Assembly (NCBI RefSeq): GCF_018991925.1 | Contig: NW_024748849.1 | Span: forward strand, 302,501-366,500 | DNA length: 64,000 bases | Direction: 5' to 3' | DNA from: Homarus americanus | Taxonomy: Eukaryota; Arthropoda; Malacostraca; Decapoda; Nephropidae | Shown here: positions 1 to 9,719 of the stretch, piece by piece | Layout: the number at the start of each line of letters is the position of its first letter | How positions within the stretch are numbered: the first letter of the stretch is position 1 | Made by a program: the position numbers and the translations under genes | Notes under the pieces: generated by a model | Seen by the model: the letters and a program-made list of their open reading frames with translations, nothing else | The model's database searches: none | What the model was told of the DNA's origin: nothing

Positions 1-700
1 CAACATCAAGTCATACAGCACCAGGTCGTACATCAGGTCACAAAGTACCAGGTCATATAGCACCAGGTCACGTGGCGTCGCACCACTGCCAAAAGTGATT
101 CGCGAAATTGGTGTAAAGTAAAGCGGAGGAAAAAGGTGTTGAGCGAGGCGTGTGGGCGAGGGAGGAGGAGGAGGAGTGCCACGCCGCCAGGGAGCCAACG
201 CAAAATTCCTGCCTGGACTTTCAGAAGCGAGGGGAGAGCTCGAGGGTCGAGGGGAGGAACCCCAGATCCATGCCGCGTTTCCATGGACATAGGAGAGGGG
301 TAAATGTTAGTAAGTCGGAAGCCTGGCACTGTGAGGGGAGCGTGGCACTCTGAGGGGAGCGTGGCACTGAGAGAGGGGAGCCTGGCACTGTAAGGGGAGC
401 CTGGCACTGGTGCAGAGTTTCCAGGGCGAGGGCTGAGAGGGGAGGCGGGTCGGACAAGGGGACGATTGTCACCTGTTATGTACCGGGCTAAGGGGCCACC
501 CCATCCCTCCCCTCCCCTCGTAGCGCCGCGCCCGAGTTATACCACACACACACACAACCTCTCCCACGCCCACCATTACAAACACGTACGCCCAGACGCC
601 CACGGACAACTCCACCATCATTAATAGTCAAGTAACACAGTGACGAGGTGGGTGTAGCGAGCCGCCCACCACCACCCACTCCCATCATCTACCTACATTA
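1..700. other. Non-coding mixed sequence with short repeats
   Basis: No gene is supported. Positions 15-75 repeat a CACCAGGTCA-type motif. Positions about 325-412 hold five copies of a 19-20 bp unit (TGGCACTGTGAGGGGAGC and variants). A short CA run lies at 541-556. The open frames here are short, overlap on both strands and have no recognisable domain. Confidence 0.6.
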
Positions 701-704
701 TAAC

Positions 705-950
705 CCACTGCTTCCATCACCTTCCACCAGTACCTAACACCATCACCACCATTATTTACCACCTCCACCACCATCTACCATCACCATCAAGCACCACGAC
801 CACACCACATATCACCATCTACCACCACCACTACTACCACCACCAATATTACCACCATCATCTACCACCACCACTACTACCACCACCAATACTACCACCA
901 TCATGTACCACCACCACCATCTACCACCACCACTACTACCACCACCCAGG
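705..950. repeat. CCA/CTA trinucleotide-rich tract
   Basis: Imperfect repeats of ACCACCATCATCTACCACC type with a loose 30-bp periodicity. Purines on the + strand are almost only A. Non-coding simple sequence. Confidence 0.8.
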
Positions 951-1060
951 ATCCAATACAGTGAGGAGAAAGTGTGGCAGCGTCCCCTTGCTCGCCCTGC
1001 CTCAATTACCTACCTTCTCCCCTTCCTTGTGCCCCTGGTAAAAATGTTCCGCCTCCTCCA

Positions 1061-2030
1061 CTACCACTCTCTACCAGGCTAATACACCACCTACCACACC
1101 ACTACCAGTCTCTACCAGGCTAATACACCACCTACCACACCACTACCAGTCTCTACCAGTCTAATACACCACCTACCACACCACTACCAGTCTCTACCAG
1201 TCTAATACACCACCTACCACACCACTACCAGTCTCTACCAATACACCACCTACCACACCAGTACCAGTCTCTACCAGTATCAGTCTCACCAGTCACCAGT
1301 CACCAGGTTAACCACCACCACCTCTACCACCTAGCCACCACACCAGTCCACACCACCTACCACACCACTACCAGTCTCTACCAGTCTAACACACCACCTA
1401 CCACACCACCACCAGTCTCTACCAGCTAATACACCACCTACCACACCACTACCACTCTCTACCAGTCTACACACACCACCACACCACCTACCAGTCTAAT
1501 ACCACCACCTACCACACCACTACCAGGCTAACACACCACCCACCACACATCAGTACCAGTCTCCACCCACCACCACCAGTCATGCAGTCACTACCACTCA
1601 CCAGGCACCACTGCCACACCACACCACCCAGGCTAATACACCACCTACCACACCACTACCAGGCTAATACACCACACTACCACACCACTCACCAGGCTAA
1701 TACACCACCTACCACACCACTACCAGGCTACCATACACCACCTACCACACCACTACCAGGCCATCACACCAACACCACCACCACCAGGCCTACACCACCC
1801 ACACATACCCACCACCTACCACACCACTACCAGGCTAATACACCACCCACTCACACCACTACCAGGCTAATACACCACCTACCACACCACCACCAGGCTA
1901 ATACACCACCCACACCACTACCAGTCTAATACACCACCTACCACACCACTACCAGGCTAATACACCACCTACCACACCACTACCAGGCTAATACACCACC
2001 TACCACACCACTACCAGGCTAATACACCAC
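1061..2030. repeat. 31-bp minisatellite array
   Basis: About thirty degenerate copies of a 31-bp unit containing CTAATACACCACCTACCACA. Successive CTAATACACC starts at 1926 and 1957 give the 31-bp period. The middle (1260-1620) is more diverged and has shortened units. A 115-residue frame inside it is His/Thr/Pro-rich because of the repeat and is not a gene. Confidence 0.92.
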
Positions 2031-2689
2031 CATGCTGCCTACCATACTACTGGACAACGACACCTTACCACGCCCATCGCTTCACCATCACTGCATCCAT
2101 TACACTGTATCTACACCACCATTATGAAACTCACCATACAATAATTACTGTACCTGTACTTCACACCAGAGCCTGTAACTCTACTGACGTTGCTGAAGAA
2201 ACTCTGAACTTAGACGTAACTTGGCTGTTTTGGGTCAATTTCTGGGCCAAGTTGACTATTGGTTATCATTCGATTCCAAGGACTTGTTGTGTTACATCTA
2301 CTCACAAAATGTTATGAAAATACATTAAAGTTTCTTCAACTTACGACACTCACAATATGTCCGCGCGCGCGCACACACACACACACATACACCACACACA
2401 ACCAGCGATGTAATCACCACCATCTCCTTCATTATAAACAATAACACTTATCACAATCACCGTTAATATCCCTTCATCATGATCATCATAATCATCTTTC
2501 ACCATCCTCGTCGTCACTATACTCACCGCCATCATTAAACAGTTAAGGGCCTCCACAGTGAACATGAGTTAAAAGTGGGCAAGACACTTAACAAAATTGT
2601 GGGGATTTGCACATGGAGCGTCAATTAGCAAGTTAAGTGTCAGCTACAAAAATGTAAATTCATCCGCCTCGTTGTCATGTTTATCCTCT
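2031..2689. other. AT-rich non-coding sequence
   Basis: Mostly unique sequence without a supported gene. A short alternating CG/CA run lies at 2363-2388. The stretch around 2200-2275 vaguely resembles the end of a decayed LINE, but too weakly to call. Confidence 0.5.
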
Positions 2690-2812
2690 ACCATTTGTCG
2701 GGAAATTACTGTGTTTTGGCGGGAAAGTACAGTTGTGTTTTGGCGGGAAAGTATTGTTGTGTTTTGGCTGGAACGTATTTTTGTGTTTTGACGGGAAAGT
2801 ATTGTTGTGTTT
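2690..2812 (+). repeat. 24-bp tandem array carrying E2F-like motifs
   Basis: Units start with TTTTGGCGGGAAA at 2714-2726 and again at 2738-2750, a 24-bp period. Diverged copies follow at 2762-2774 (TTTTGGCTGGAAC) and 2786-2798 (TTTTGACGGGAAA), and a weaker one precedes near 2690. The first two match the textbook E2F/DP binding consensus. Binding or regulatory use is an inference; it could be a chance minisatellite. Confidence 0.8.
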
Positions 2813-3269
2813 TTTGGGCCGTCAGCTGAGCGGCAGCGCTGAGGATCATGGGAGGAAGTACTTACGCCAGGCCAATGTCATCACTCCAAGTAGACAAACA
2901 CTTACCTGAAAGAGAATGGAAGATAATGTAAAAAAATAAGCTTTAATAATAAATAGATTACATAATTATTATAGACATAAAATACACACGATCTTACGTT
3001 ATATTTCTGATCTATGATACAGTTGCAGTTTAACCGGAAACGAATTTATTTCTTTTCTTAAGAACATGAGAGCCCAGGAGTGACTAGAGAGCCTTAGATG
3101 CTGAGGACAATAAATCTATAATGTCAGTTGCATGTGATTATTTAATTACTCTTGGATTCAAAACTTGTATCTTAGACATAAAGTATATGAACGTGACACA
3201 ACCGAGACCTGTTTGGCCAACCTCGGTAAGAGAATATGTCGAGTTACGGTAGTCTCTGTGTACTAGTAA

Positions 3270-3734
3270 ACATGAGAACATATAAATGGAGGAAACTGCA
3301 GTGGGCCTATTGGCCCATATTGGGCAGTCCTGTTTACACCTATTGCTCATATATCCATCCAACCTATGCTTGAAGCTATCCAACGTGGTCGAGTTAATGA
3401 TGATGTTTGGTAACGTGTTCCACTCATCCACTACTCTATTTCCAAACCAATGTTACCTATCTCGCGCCTAAATCTAAATATGTCTAATTTAAAACCATTG
3501 CTACGAGTTCGCTCCTGGTTGGATAGTTTGAGTACCTTTGCTATATCACCTTTGTTTAGCCCTGACTTCCATTAATACACCTCGATCATATCGCCTCTCA
3601 CTCCACGTCTCTCGGGGGAGTGCAAATTAAGGTGCTTTCACCTGTCTCTGTACTCAAGGTTCTTAATGCCCGGGATTAGTTTTGTCATTCTCCTCTGAAT
3701 TCTTCCTATTAATTCTATATCCATTCTGTAGTAT
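3270..3734 (-). mobile_element. CR1-like LINE fragment, subfamily A
   Basis: Read on the minus strand this is the 3' end of a CR1-clade (jockey superfamily) non-LTR retrotransposon: the C-terminal part of the reverse transcriptase ORF and a short 3' end. Recognisable residues are DEWNTLPNIIINSTTLDSF and FKHRLDGYM just before the stop. The element's 3' tail lies at 3270-3290, with the diagnostic GGGCCTATTGGCCCATATTG just inside it. Upstream RT codons (3440-3734) are broken by several stops and frameshifts, so the copy is dead. It is heavily 5'-truncated, as is usual for CR1. It is related to the copies at 8.2, 13.6 and 19.8 kb. Confidence 0.85.
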
Positions 3735-3899
3735 AATTATTTACGCGAGACATTTGGGAGAGTTATCAAATTTCCCGTTGCCGAATATTGTCCCTTAAAC
3801 TTCTGCGTATCTAATTGTGTGACGAAATTTAAGTGTCTTCTCAATAGCCAGTTAAGTGTAAAACCCGGGTATCTAACAGTTGCTAAAATCTGTATTGCA

Positions 3900-4343
3900 G
3901 GTCGCCTTTGTTTACTTTTTGCCGAGATTTCCACGTGTTTTTCCCGCCGCCTCTGTTTACTTCTTGCCAAGACTACCACGTGTTTTTTCCCACCAAAACC
4001 TGTTGTGAGGGACGCCTCTGTTTACTTCTTGCCAAGACTACCACGTGTTTTTTCCCACCAAAACCTGTTGTGAGGGACGCCTCTGTTTACTTCTTGCCAA
4101 GACTACCACGTGTTTTTTCCCACCAAAACCTGTTGTGAGGGACGCCTCTGTTTACTTCTTGCCAAGACTTCCAAGTTTGTTTGTTTGTTTTTTTGTTTTG
4201 TTTTTCTGCCAAAGCATGTGGAGTGGGATGCCTTTGTTTGCCTGTGACCAGGTCCCTCACGCATTTTCCCGCAAAACCTGTTGTGAAGGACACTTTTGTT
4301 TACTTGGCCAGGTCTTCCACGTGTTTTTTCCCGCCAAAACTTA
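3900..4343. repeat. 65-bp minisatellite with CACGTG in most units
   Basis: Three near-identical 65-bp units start at 4011, 4076 and 4141 (GACGCCTCTGTTTACTTCTT), with diverged copies on both sides. Most units contain ACCACGTGTTTTTTCCC followed by (A/G)CCAAAAC, that is, an E-box next to an E2F-like motif. The last copy (about 4317-4341) has the perfect TTTTCCCGCCAAAA form. Frames of 75-127 residues across it are repeat readings. Confidence 0.9.
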
Positions 4344-4393
4344 TACATTATTTTTTTATACCTGGCCAAGTAAACAAAAGTGTCCTTCACAAC
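4280..4393. repeat. 34-bp inverted repeat (hairpin)
   Basis: The arm at 4280-4313 (GTTGTGAAGGACACTTTTGT...) is repeated as its reverse complement at 4360-4393, apparently without mismatch, around a 46-nt loop. The left arm is the last unit of the 65-bp array, so a partial unit was copied in inverted orientation. It could form a stem-loop or cruciform. Confidence 0.85.
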
Positions 4394-4744
4394 AAAATAA
4401 TAAAATAATAATGATTGTAAAACACTAGACAACAGTAATAATTACTCAGGTTTATAGTTCTATCTGATAACTTGTTAATGTTGTTATACAAGTGTACAGT
4501 ATAACTTACCTTGTTACAAGCTTAAAGACCTTCGTTGTTGATGCGCAGTTATAACATTACAACATTAACAACTAAGACAACATGACCTCTTGAGTAAAAT
4601 GCCATTTCACTTGAGCGAATAGATCAAAGTACTCAAGGGTTAAGACAACGTACTCAGGGATTGATATCGTACCAAAGGTTTAGGATATCGTACGGGGGGT
4701 AAAGCATCGCGCTGAAGGGATTAAGTCATTAATTAAGAGTTAAG

Positions 4745-5172
4745 ATAACTTACTCAAAGAAGTTATCAACGTACTCAACGAGCTAAATCATAGTACCCAA
4801 AGAAGTTATCAACGTACTCAACGAGCTAAATCACAGTACCCAAAGAGGTTATCAACGTACTCAACGAGCTAAATCACAGTACTCAAAGAAATTATCATCG
4901 TACTCAACAGGCTAATTCACAGTACCCAAAGAAGTTTCCATCGTACTCAACGGGCTAATTCACAGTACCCAAAGAAGTTTCCATCGTACTCAACGGGCTA
5001 ATTCACAGTACCCAAAGAAGTTATCATCGTACTCAACGAGCTAAATCACAGTACCCAACGAAGTTATCATCGTACTCAACGGGCTAAATCATAGTACTCA
5101 AAGAGGTTATCCTCGTACTCAACGGGCTAATTCACAGTACTCAAAGAAGTTCTCATCGTACTTAAGAGGTAA
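4745..5172. repeat. 43-bp minisatellite array
   Basis: About ten copies of a 43-bp unit containing GTACTCAACGAGCTAAATCA and AGTACCCAAAGAAGTTATC. Starts at 4771, 4814 and 4857 fix the period. Neighbouring units share variants (GGGCTAATTC, GAGCTAAATC), consistent with unequal exchange or slippage. Confidence 0.93.
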
Positions 5173-5416
5173 ACCACTTCTCTTAATACCAACAGCAGCA
5201 ACAAGAGCTTCATTAACAAGTACACACAAGACCTTCACTAATGACCTTTTAACTTATTTACTGATAAAACATTTCTTATCTGTAATACCATCATCACGAT
5301 TGTTTGGATAGAGATATAGTTAGTGTACGGTCTGGGATGGTGATTCACGTGTACGTAGACTGTACTCTGAAGTGTAGTGATATACCGTATGTACACAACA
5401 GATACAAACACTAAAT
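5173..5416. other. Unique non-coding spacer
   Basis: No recognisable gene. It ends at the (TAG)n tract that precedes the retroelement copy at 5442. Confidence 0.5.
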
Positions 5417-5441
5417 TAGTAGTAGTAGTAGTAGTAGTAGA

Positions 5442-6290
5442 TGCCAATGCTCCAAGGTGCGGTAGGCCAGTAGAAGGTTTGCCCTCCTAATGCATGTGTG
5501 GCTTTTCCTATGACGTCGATCACGCCATGGTGTGCAAGAAAGGGAGCTTCATATGCATGAGGCATGACGAAGTAAGGGATCTAACAGCAAATATGTTGAA
5601 GGATATCTGCCGTGATGTCAGGGTAGAACCGACCCTCCTTTCATTGGACGGTCAGAATTTCCAACATAGGACTTCAAAACATATCCAACGAAGCCGGTGT
5701 TGACGTCAGTGCTCGAGGATTCTGGACGTGGGGACAGCGAGCCTTCTTCGACATTAGGATTTTTTATCCCATGGCCGCATGTCACCGTAACTTAGCTCTC
5801 GATGCTGCACACAAGAGGAACGAGAACGACAAGATAAGGGCATACGGGTAGAGAATTCAGAACGTTGATCAAGGCAGCTTCACTCCTCTGGTGTTCACAA
5901 CCTCTGGTGGGATGGGACCAAGTGCAAGATGCTTCTACGCCAGACTCGCAGAGGTGCTATCCGAACAGAAGCAGCAGCCCAGAAGTTATGTTACAGCTTG
6001 GATGAGATGTCGACTGTCCTTCTCTCTCCTTCGGTCGACTTTGCTTTGCCTCAAAGGAACGAGAGCTTCGGCCCCAAAGCCGACAACAGTTGCAGATATT
6101 GACTACGAGGCAACAGTCACTGAATGCCGCATAGATCTGAGGCTCAACTAACTCAACACAGCCAGGATAGCTACTTATGTATTAGGATATTTAATATTAA
6201 GGTAATAAAATGGTGGCAAAGGAATGGCTATTGGGGGAGGCTGGAGGCCATTTGGTAGTAGTAGTAGTAGTGGTGGTAGTAATAGTATCA
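5442..6290 (+). pseudogene. Truncated retroelement copy with endonuclease-like C-terminal module
   Basis: The encoded fragment starts LPS-stop-CMCGFSYDVDHAMVC: a C-x1-C-x7-H-x3-C zinc-ribbon pattern, then MRHDEVRD and VEPTLLSLDGQNF (to about 5690). After a frameshift it continues VDVSARGFWTWGQRAFFDIRIF, a D-x15-D spacing, then a stop at 5849, GSFTPLVFTTSGGMG, and WMRCRLSFSLLRSTLLCLK, ending at 6148. The order zinc ribbon, RH(D/N), D-x(12-15)-D recalls the restriction-like endonuclease of R2/R4-type non-LTR elements. I recognise the GSFTPLVF..GGMG module as a recurrent mobile-element ORF in invertebrates but cannot fix its clade. A 3' segment with TATTAGGATATTTAAT leads into (GTA)n at 6255-6290, and (TAG)n at 5417-5441 sits directly 5'. 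At least one frameshift and two stops make it non-functional. Confidence 0.72.
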
Positions 6291-6589
6291 GTATTAATAT
6301 TGTTAAGGTAATGGCATACAAGGAAGGCGAAGAACCTAAGCATGAAGGTATCCGTGTCCATACCTCTGTGTTATTGGTGTCAGCTCAGTAGTCAACCGGT
6401 TCATAATGATGACTTTATAACTTAACAGCCATTGATGGTTAGTGTGTGTGTGAGAGAGTGGTGGATCAAAAGTTATATAAATCTTATGGTGATAACGGTA
6501 GCGAGGACAAATTTATATAGTAATAATAAAATGCTAAGACAACAAATAGAAACATTCCCAAAAACCTGTTCATATCCTCAAAACGCAAA

Positions 6590-6625
6590 CACACACACAC
6601 ACACACACACACACGCGCGCGCACA

Positions 6626-6674
<49 letters not shown>

Positions 6675-6697
6675 ACACACATACACACACACACAGT
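6590..6697. repeat. (CA)n/(CG)n alternating purine-pyrimidine tract
   Basis: Uninterrupted CA repeats alternate with CGCGCG blocks (near 6613-6622 and 6658-6671). Frames on both strands read as Thr/His/Ala/Arg or Cys/Val runs and are not genes. It is a strong candidate for Z-DNA formation. Confidence 0.95.
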
Positions 6698-6889
6698 ACA
6701 GAAGACAAGTGCTCAGCGCCCATAACTATTCAGGTGGTGTACTTGGGTCGAGTCGTCAGGTAACTTGATAAAACCCGACAATACACATCCCCAGACGCTA
6801 CAAGCCTCCACCATCATAATCTGGCTTTGGGATACACAAAAGATTCGTGGGATCAAGCCACCTGAAGAACCGCCTCCCCACCTCCGAGC

Positions 6890-7050
6890 TTAACCTAGAT
6901 TAACCACCCTAAAGCTAACTTAACCTAGATAAACTACCCTAACGCTAACCTAACCTAGATTAACCACGCTAACCTAACCTAGATTGACCACACTAATGTT
7001 AACTTAACCTAGATTAACCACCCTAATGTTAACCTAACCTAACCTTATTT
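6890..7050. repeat. 30-bp minisatellite built from CCTAA motifs
   Basis: About five copies of a 30-bp unit, TAACCTAGATTAACCACCCT plus AAAGCTAACT-like sequence, ending in pure CCTAACCTAACC. The internal motif equals the arthropod telomeric pentamer TTAGG, but the array is degenerate and interstitial. Confidence 0.85.
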
Positions 7051-7094
7051 TCTTATGTTCTTATGTAATAAAACAAACACACACACACACACAC

Positions 7095-7113
7095 GAACAT
7101 AAGAATGGAGGAA
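7095..7113 (-). mobile_element. CR1-like A element, 3' tail piece
   Basis: GAACATAAGAATGGAGGAA is the terminal 19 bp of subfamily A (compare 13652-13671). The rest of this A copy resumes at 7730, on the far side of the inserted B element. Confidence 0.7.
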
Positions 7114-7729
7114 TTGAACATAAGAACATAAGAACATAAGAAAGTAAGGAGTCTGCAATAGGCCGGTTGGCCTGTGCATGGCAGCTCCTGTCGAGAGTTA
7201 CTACCACTCTCTATCATCCATGAATCTATCTAGCCTCCTTTTGAAACTTTCCAGAGTTCCCGCACTTACTACAAAGTTGCTACGCTTGTTCCACTCGTCC
7301 ACCACCCTATTTGTGAACCAGTTCCTTCCTATCTCCCTCCTAAACCTAAACTTATCCAACTTGAATCCGTTGCTCCGAGTCCTATCCTGCTCGGATATTA
7401 TAAGAACTTTATCCATATCCCCTTTATTGATTCCTTTCACCCACTTAAATACTTCTATCATATCTCCCCGCACTCTTCGTCTTTCTAGGGAATGCAAGTT
7501 AAGTTTCTTTAACCTATCCTGATATGGAAGGTTTCTAAGTCCCGGAATCATTTTTGTCATTCTTCGCTGCACCGACTCTAGTGAATTTATATCCATTCTA
7601 TAATAGGGGCACCAGAACTGAACCGCATAATCGAGGTGCGGCCTGACTAGCGCAAGATATAGTTGCAATAAGACCTCTGCACTCTTGTTACTTACACTTC
7701 TAGATATAAAACCCAATACTCTGTTTGCC
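7114..7729 (-). mobile_element. CR1-like LINE fragment, subfamily B
   Basis: The minus strand encodes an almost intact C-terminal third of a CR1-clade reverse transcriptase, about 175 residues. It runs from NRVLGFISRSVSNKSAEV through VRPHLDYAVQFWCPYYRMD, QRRMTKMIPGLRNLPYQDRL, LERRRVRGDMIEVFKWVKG and RSNGFKLDKFRFRREIG to VVDEWNKRSNFVV and FKRRLDRFMDDREW with its stop. The pattern of basic residues and the WN-x-L/R...FKRRLD ending match the known CR1 C-terminus. The 3' end (7114-7190) carries GGCCGGTTGGCCTGTGCATG and repeated TTCTTATG units. The copy is 5'-truncated at CTCTGTTTGCCT. It is inserted in an older A element and its frame is open over the whole length, so it is fairly young. Confidence 0.9.
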
Positions 7730-7753
7730 TGCAGCGGGCCTATTGGCCCATAC
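7730..7753 (-). mobile_element. CR1-like A element, middle piece
   Basis: GCAGCGGGCCTATTGGCCCA is the A-family sequence expected directly after the tail at 7095-7113. It is bounded by the B insertion on the left and the inverted-repeat element on the right. Confidence 0.75.
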
Positions 7754-8169
7754 GGAATACGGACAAAAACCCCACCGGACAAAATCCCCACATAATAAAA
7801 AATAAAACAGAATTTGTTTAAATTTTTCAATAATTTTCTTACAAATCCTCACTTTCTGACACCTCAGGGGACCCGTGACCTCACAATCTCTGGTCTGTTT
7901 AATGACGTGTGGGACCATGAGGCGAACTGTATAAAAAACTTGTTCACTTGTGCACTAATTCAGTTTTCCTTAAGCAGTATTTGAATACAGTCGGAAGCTA
8001 GATAGCTCGTTTCTATTTTTCATACAAATTTTATTTAACGTTAGGTTAGGTTAGGTTCCAGTAGAGATGGGGTTTTTGTCCGGTAGAGGTGGGGATTTTG
8101 TCGTGGGGATTTTGTCCTGGGTTTTTGTCCGGTGGGGATTTTGTCCGCTGGGGTTTTTGTCATGGACTC
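7754..8169. mobile_element. Mutator-like miniature inverted-repeat element
   Basis: A 416-bp insertion interrupts the A element. Near its left end GGACAAAAACCCCACCGGAC and the following AAAATCCCCAC (7761-7791) match, in inverted orientation, the right end GTGGGGATTTTGTCCGCTGG...TTTTTGTC (8132-8161), an inverted repeat of about 30 bp. Extra copies of the same motif lie at 8068-8131. The host sequence GGCCCATAC (7745-7753) is repeated after it as GGCCCAATAC (8170-8179), a 9-10 bp target duplication as made by Mutator-like transposases. The interior is AT-rich with no coding frame. Superfamily assignment is inferred from the duplication length and long inverted repeats. Confidence 0.75.
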
Positions 8170-8460
8170 GGCCCAATACTGGGCAGTCCCGTTTACACCC
8201 AACACCTATCGCTCATATATCCATCCAACCTACAGTAAGTTTGAAGCTATCCAGCGTATTGGAGTTAATGATGATGTCTGGTAACTTGTTCCACTCATCC
8301 ACTACTCTATTTACAAACCAATGTTTACCTATCTCGCGCCTAAATCTAAATTTGTCTAATTTAAAACCATTGCTACGAGTTCGCTCATGGTTGGATAGTT
8401 TGAGTACCTTTCTTATGTCACCTTTGTTAAATACTTACTTTCATGTTTAGCCCTGACTTC
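8170..8460 (-). mobile_element. CR1-like A element, 5' piece
   Basis: This continues the A copy after the target duplication: 3'-terminal sequence with GGGCAGTCCCGTTTACACCC, then minus-strand codons for the RT C-terminus. The frame is broken. It stops at the CA microsatellite at 8461. Confidence 0.85.
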
Positions 8461-9100
8461 CACACACACACACACAAAACACACACACACAACACACACA
8501 CACAACACGCACACACTTGATGTAAACATGATGACAAGCAGGAACATACAGGACGTTTAAACACTTAACCTTACGACTCAAGATTCGACCTCCCAACGTG
8601 ACCTCGCCCTGGGGTCAATTGTTACCCAAATATAATCAATCCCTCTCACGTTATTGACCAAAAACTGTGCCAAATTTGAGTAAGATTGATCCACTGTTTT
8701 TAAGTTAAATATATTGATGAAATGTGAACTTTATACATACTCTATATTCAGCATACATATTTTTACACGTTTATCATACAGTAGATACAGAACACTTTAT
8801 AGCTTTAGGGTGAACTGTGTCACCAACAGGACCCACGTGGTGCTGGTGGTCACTTACGGTGTCGAAACTCTCTCCCCCCTCTACCCTGACCCCCCTTCCC
8901 CTGCAAACCACCACCACCAGCCGACCGCCAAACACACTCTCCACGTCTCACCAGAAGGAACAAAACAAGATCCAGGGGAACAGGAATTTGAAAAAACGGG
9001 AATTTGGACGAAACTGAAATCCAACAAAACGGGAATAACACGAAACTGAAAACCCGACAGAACAGGAACCTAGCGAAACAAGTTTAGCCCTCAGTCCCTC
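8461..9100. other. Non-coding, CA run and LINE-tail-like sequence
   Basis: A CA/AACACA microsatellite occupies 8461-8515. Positions about 8660-8712 (GTGCCAAATTTGAGTAAGAT...) resemble the degenerate 3' end of an RTE-type element, at low confidence. A loose 25-bp repeat (GGAATTTG/GACGAAACTGAAAACC) occurs at 8985-9080. Confidence 0.4.
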
Positions 9101-9700
9101 CCTCCCTCCCCGTCAACAGGGCGTATCCACGGGTCACCACCCCCCACTGCGGCCCCCACCGTAAGGAGGGCGGCGGGCATGACCCAATGTGTGTGTGTGT
9201 GTGGCGGAGGGGGCCGGAGGGAGCCTGGCAGTGTGGGGGGGAAGGGGGTGATGTGTGATGGCCGCCGCAGCCAGCACCTCCCCCCCCCCCACTGGGTGTC
9301 CTGGTGATGCTTCGTAAGAAAACATTCTTGCCACCGCCACTGACTAGCGCAAGCAACCCCGCCACCACCACCACAGCCACACGCAACCACGGCAGCCACC
9401 ACCACACCTAACTACGACAGCTACCACCTCCACCACACGCAACCACCGCAACACTATAACTCACCACTACCACAACACCACCACCACAGCACCATAACAG
9501 TCACCACCGTCACCATCCATCTCGTACAGACCAGACGACCAAACTACCACCACTACCACCATCGTAACGCCCAGACTAACAACCAGCTTCATCCCAGTAA
9601 GTAATTCTTCACTCACCACCCGACAACCAGACCCACCACCACCACCAGCGGGGCCGCGGCGGGCAGGACTGTTGCGACACACCACCGCAGTTTCCACTAA
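9101..9700. other. GC-rich non-coding and CCA-rich tract
   Basis: The first half is G/C-rich with GT and poly-G/C runs. From 9350 to 9650 it is dominated by ACCACCAC-type sequence. Minus-strand frames of 68-189 residues are repeat readings without domains. Confidence 0.5.
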
Positions 9701-9719
9701 TCGACTTTCAAGGACTGGC

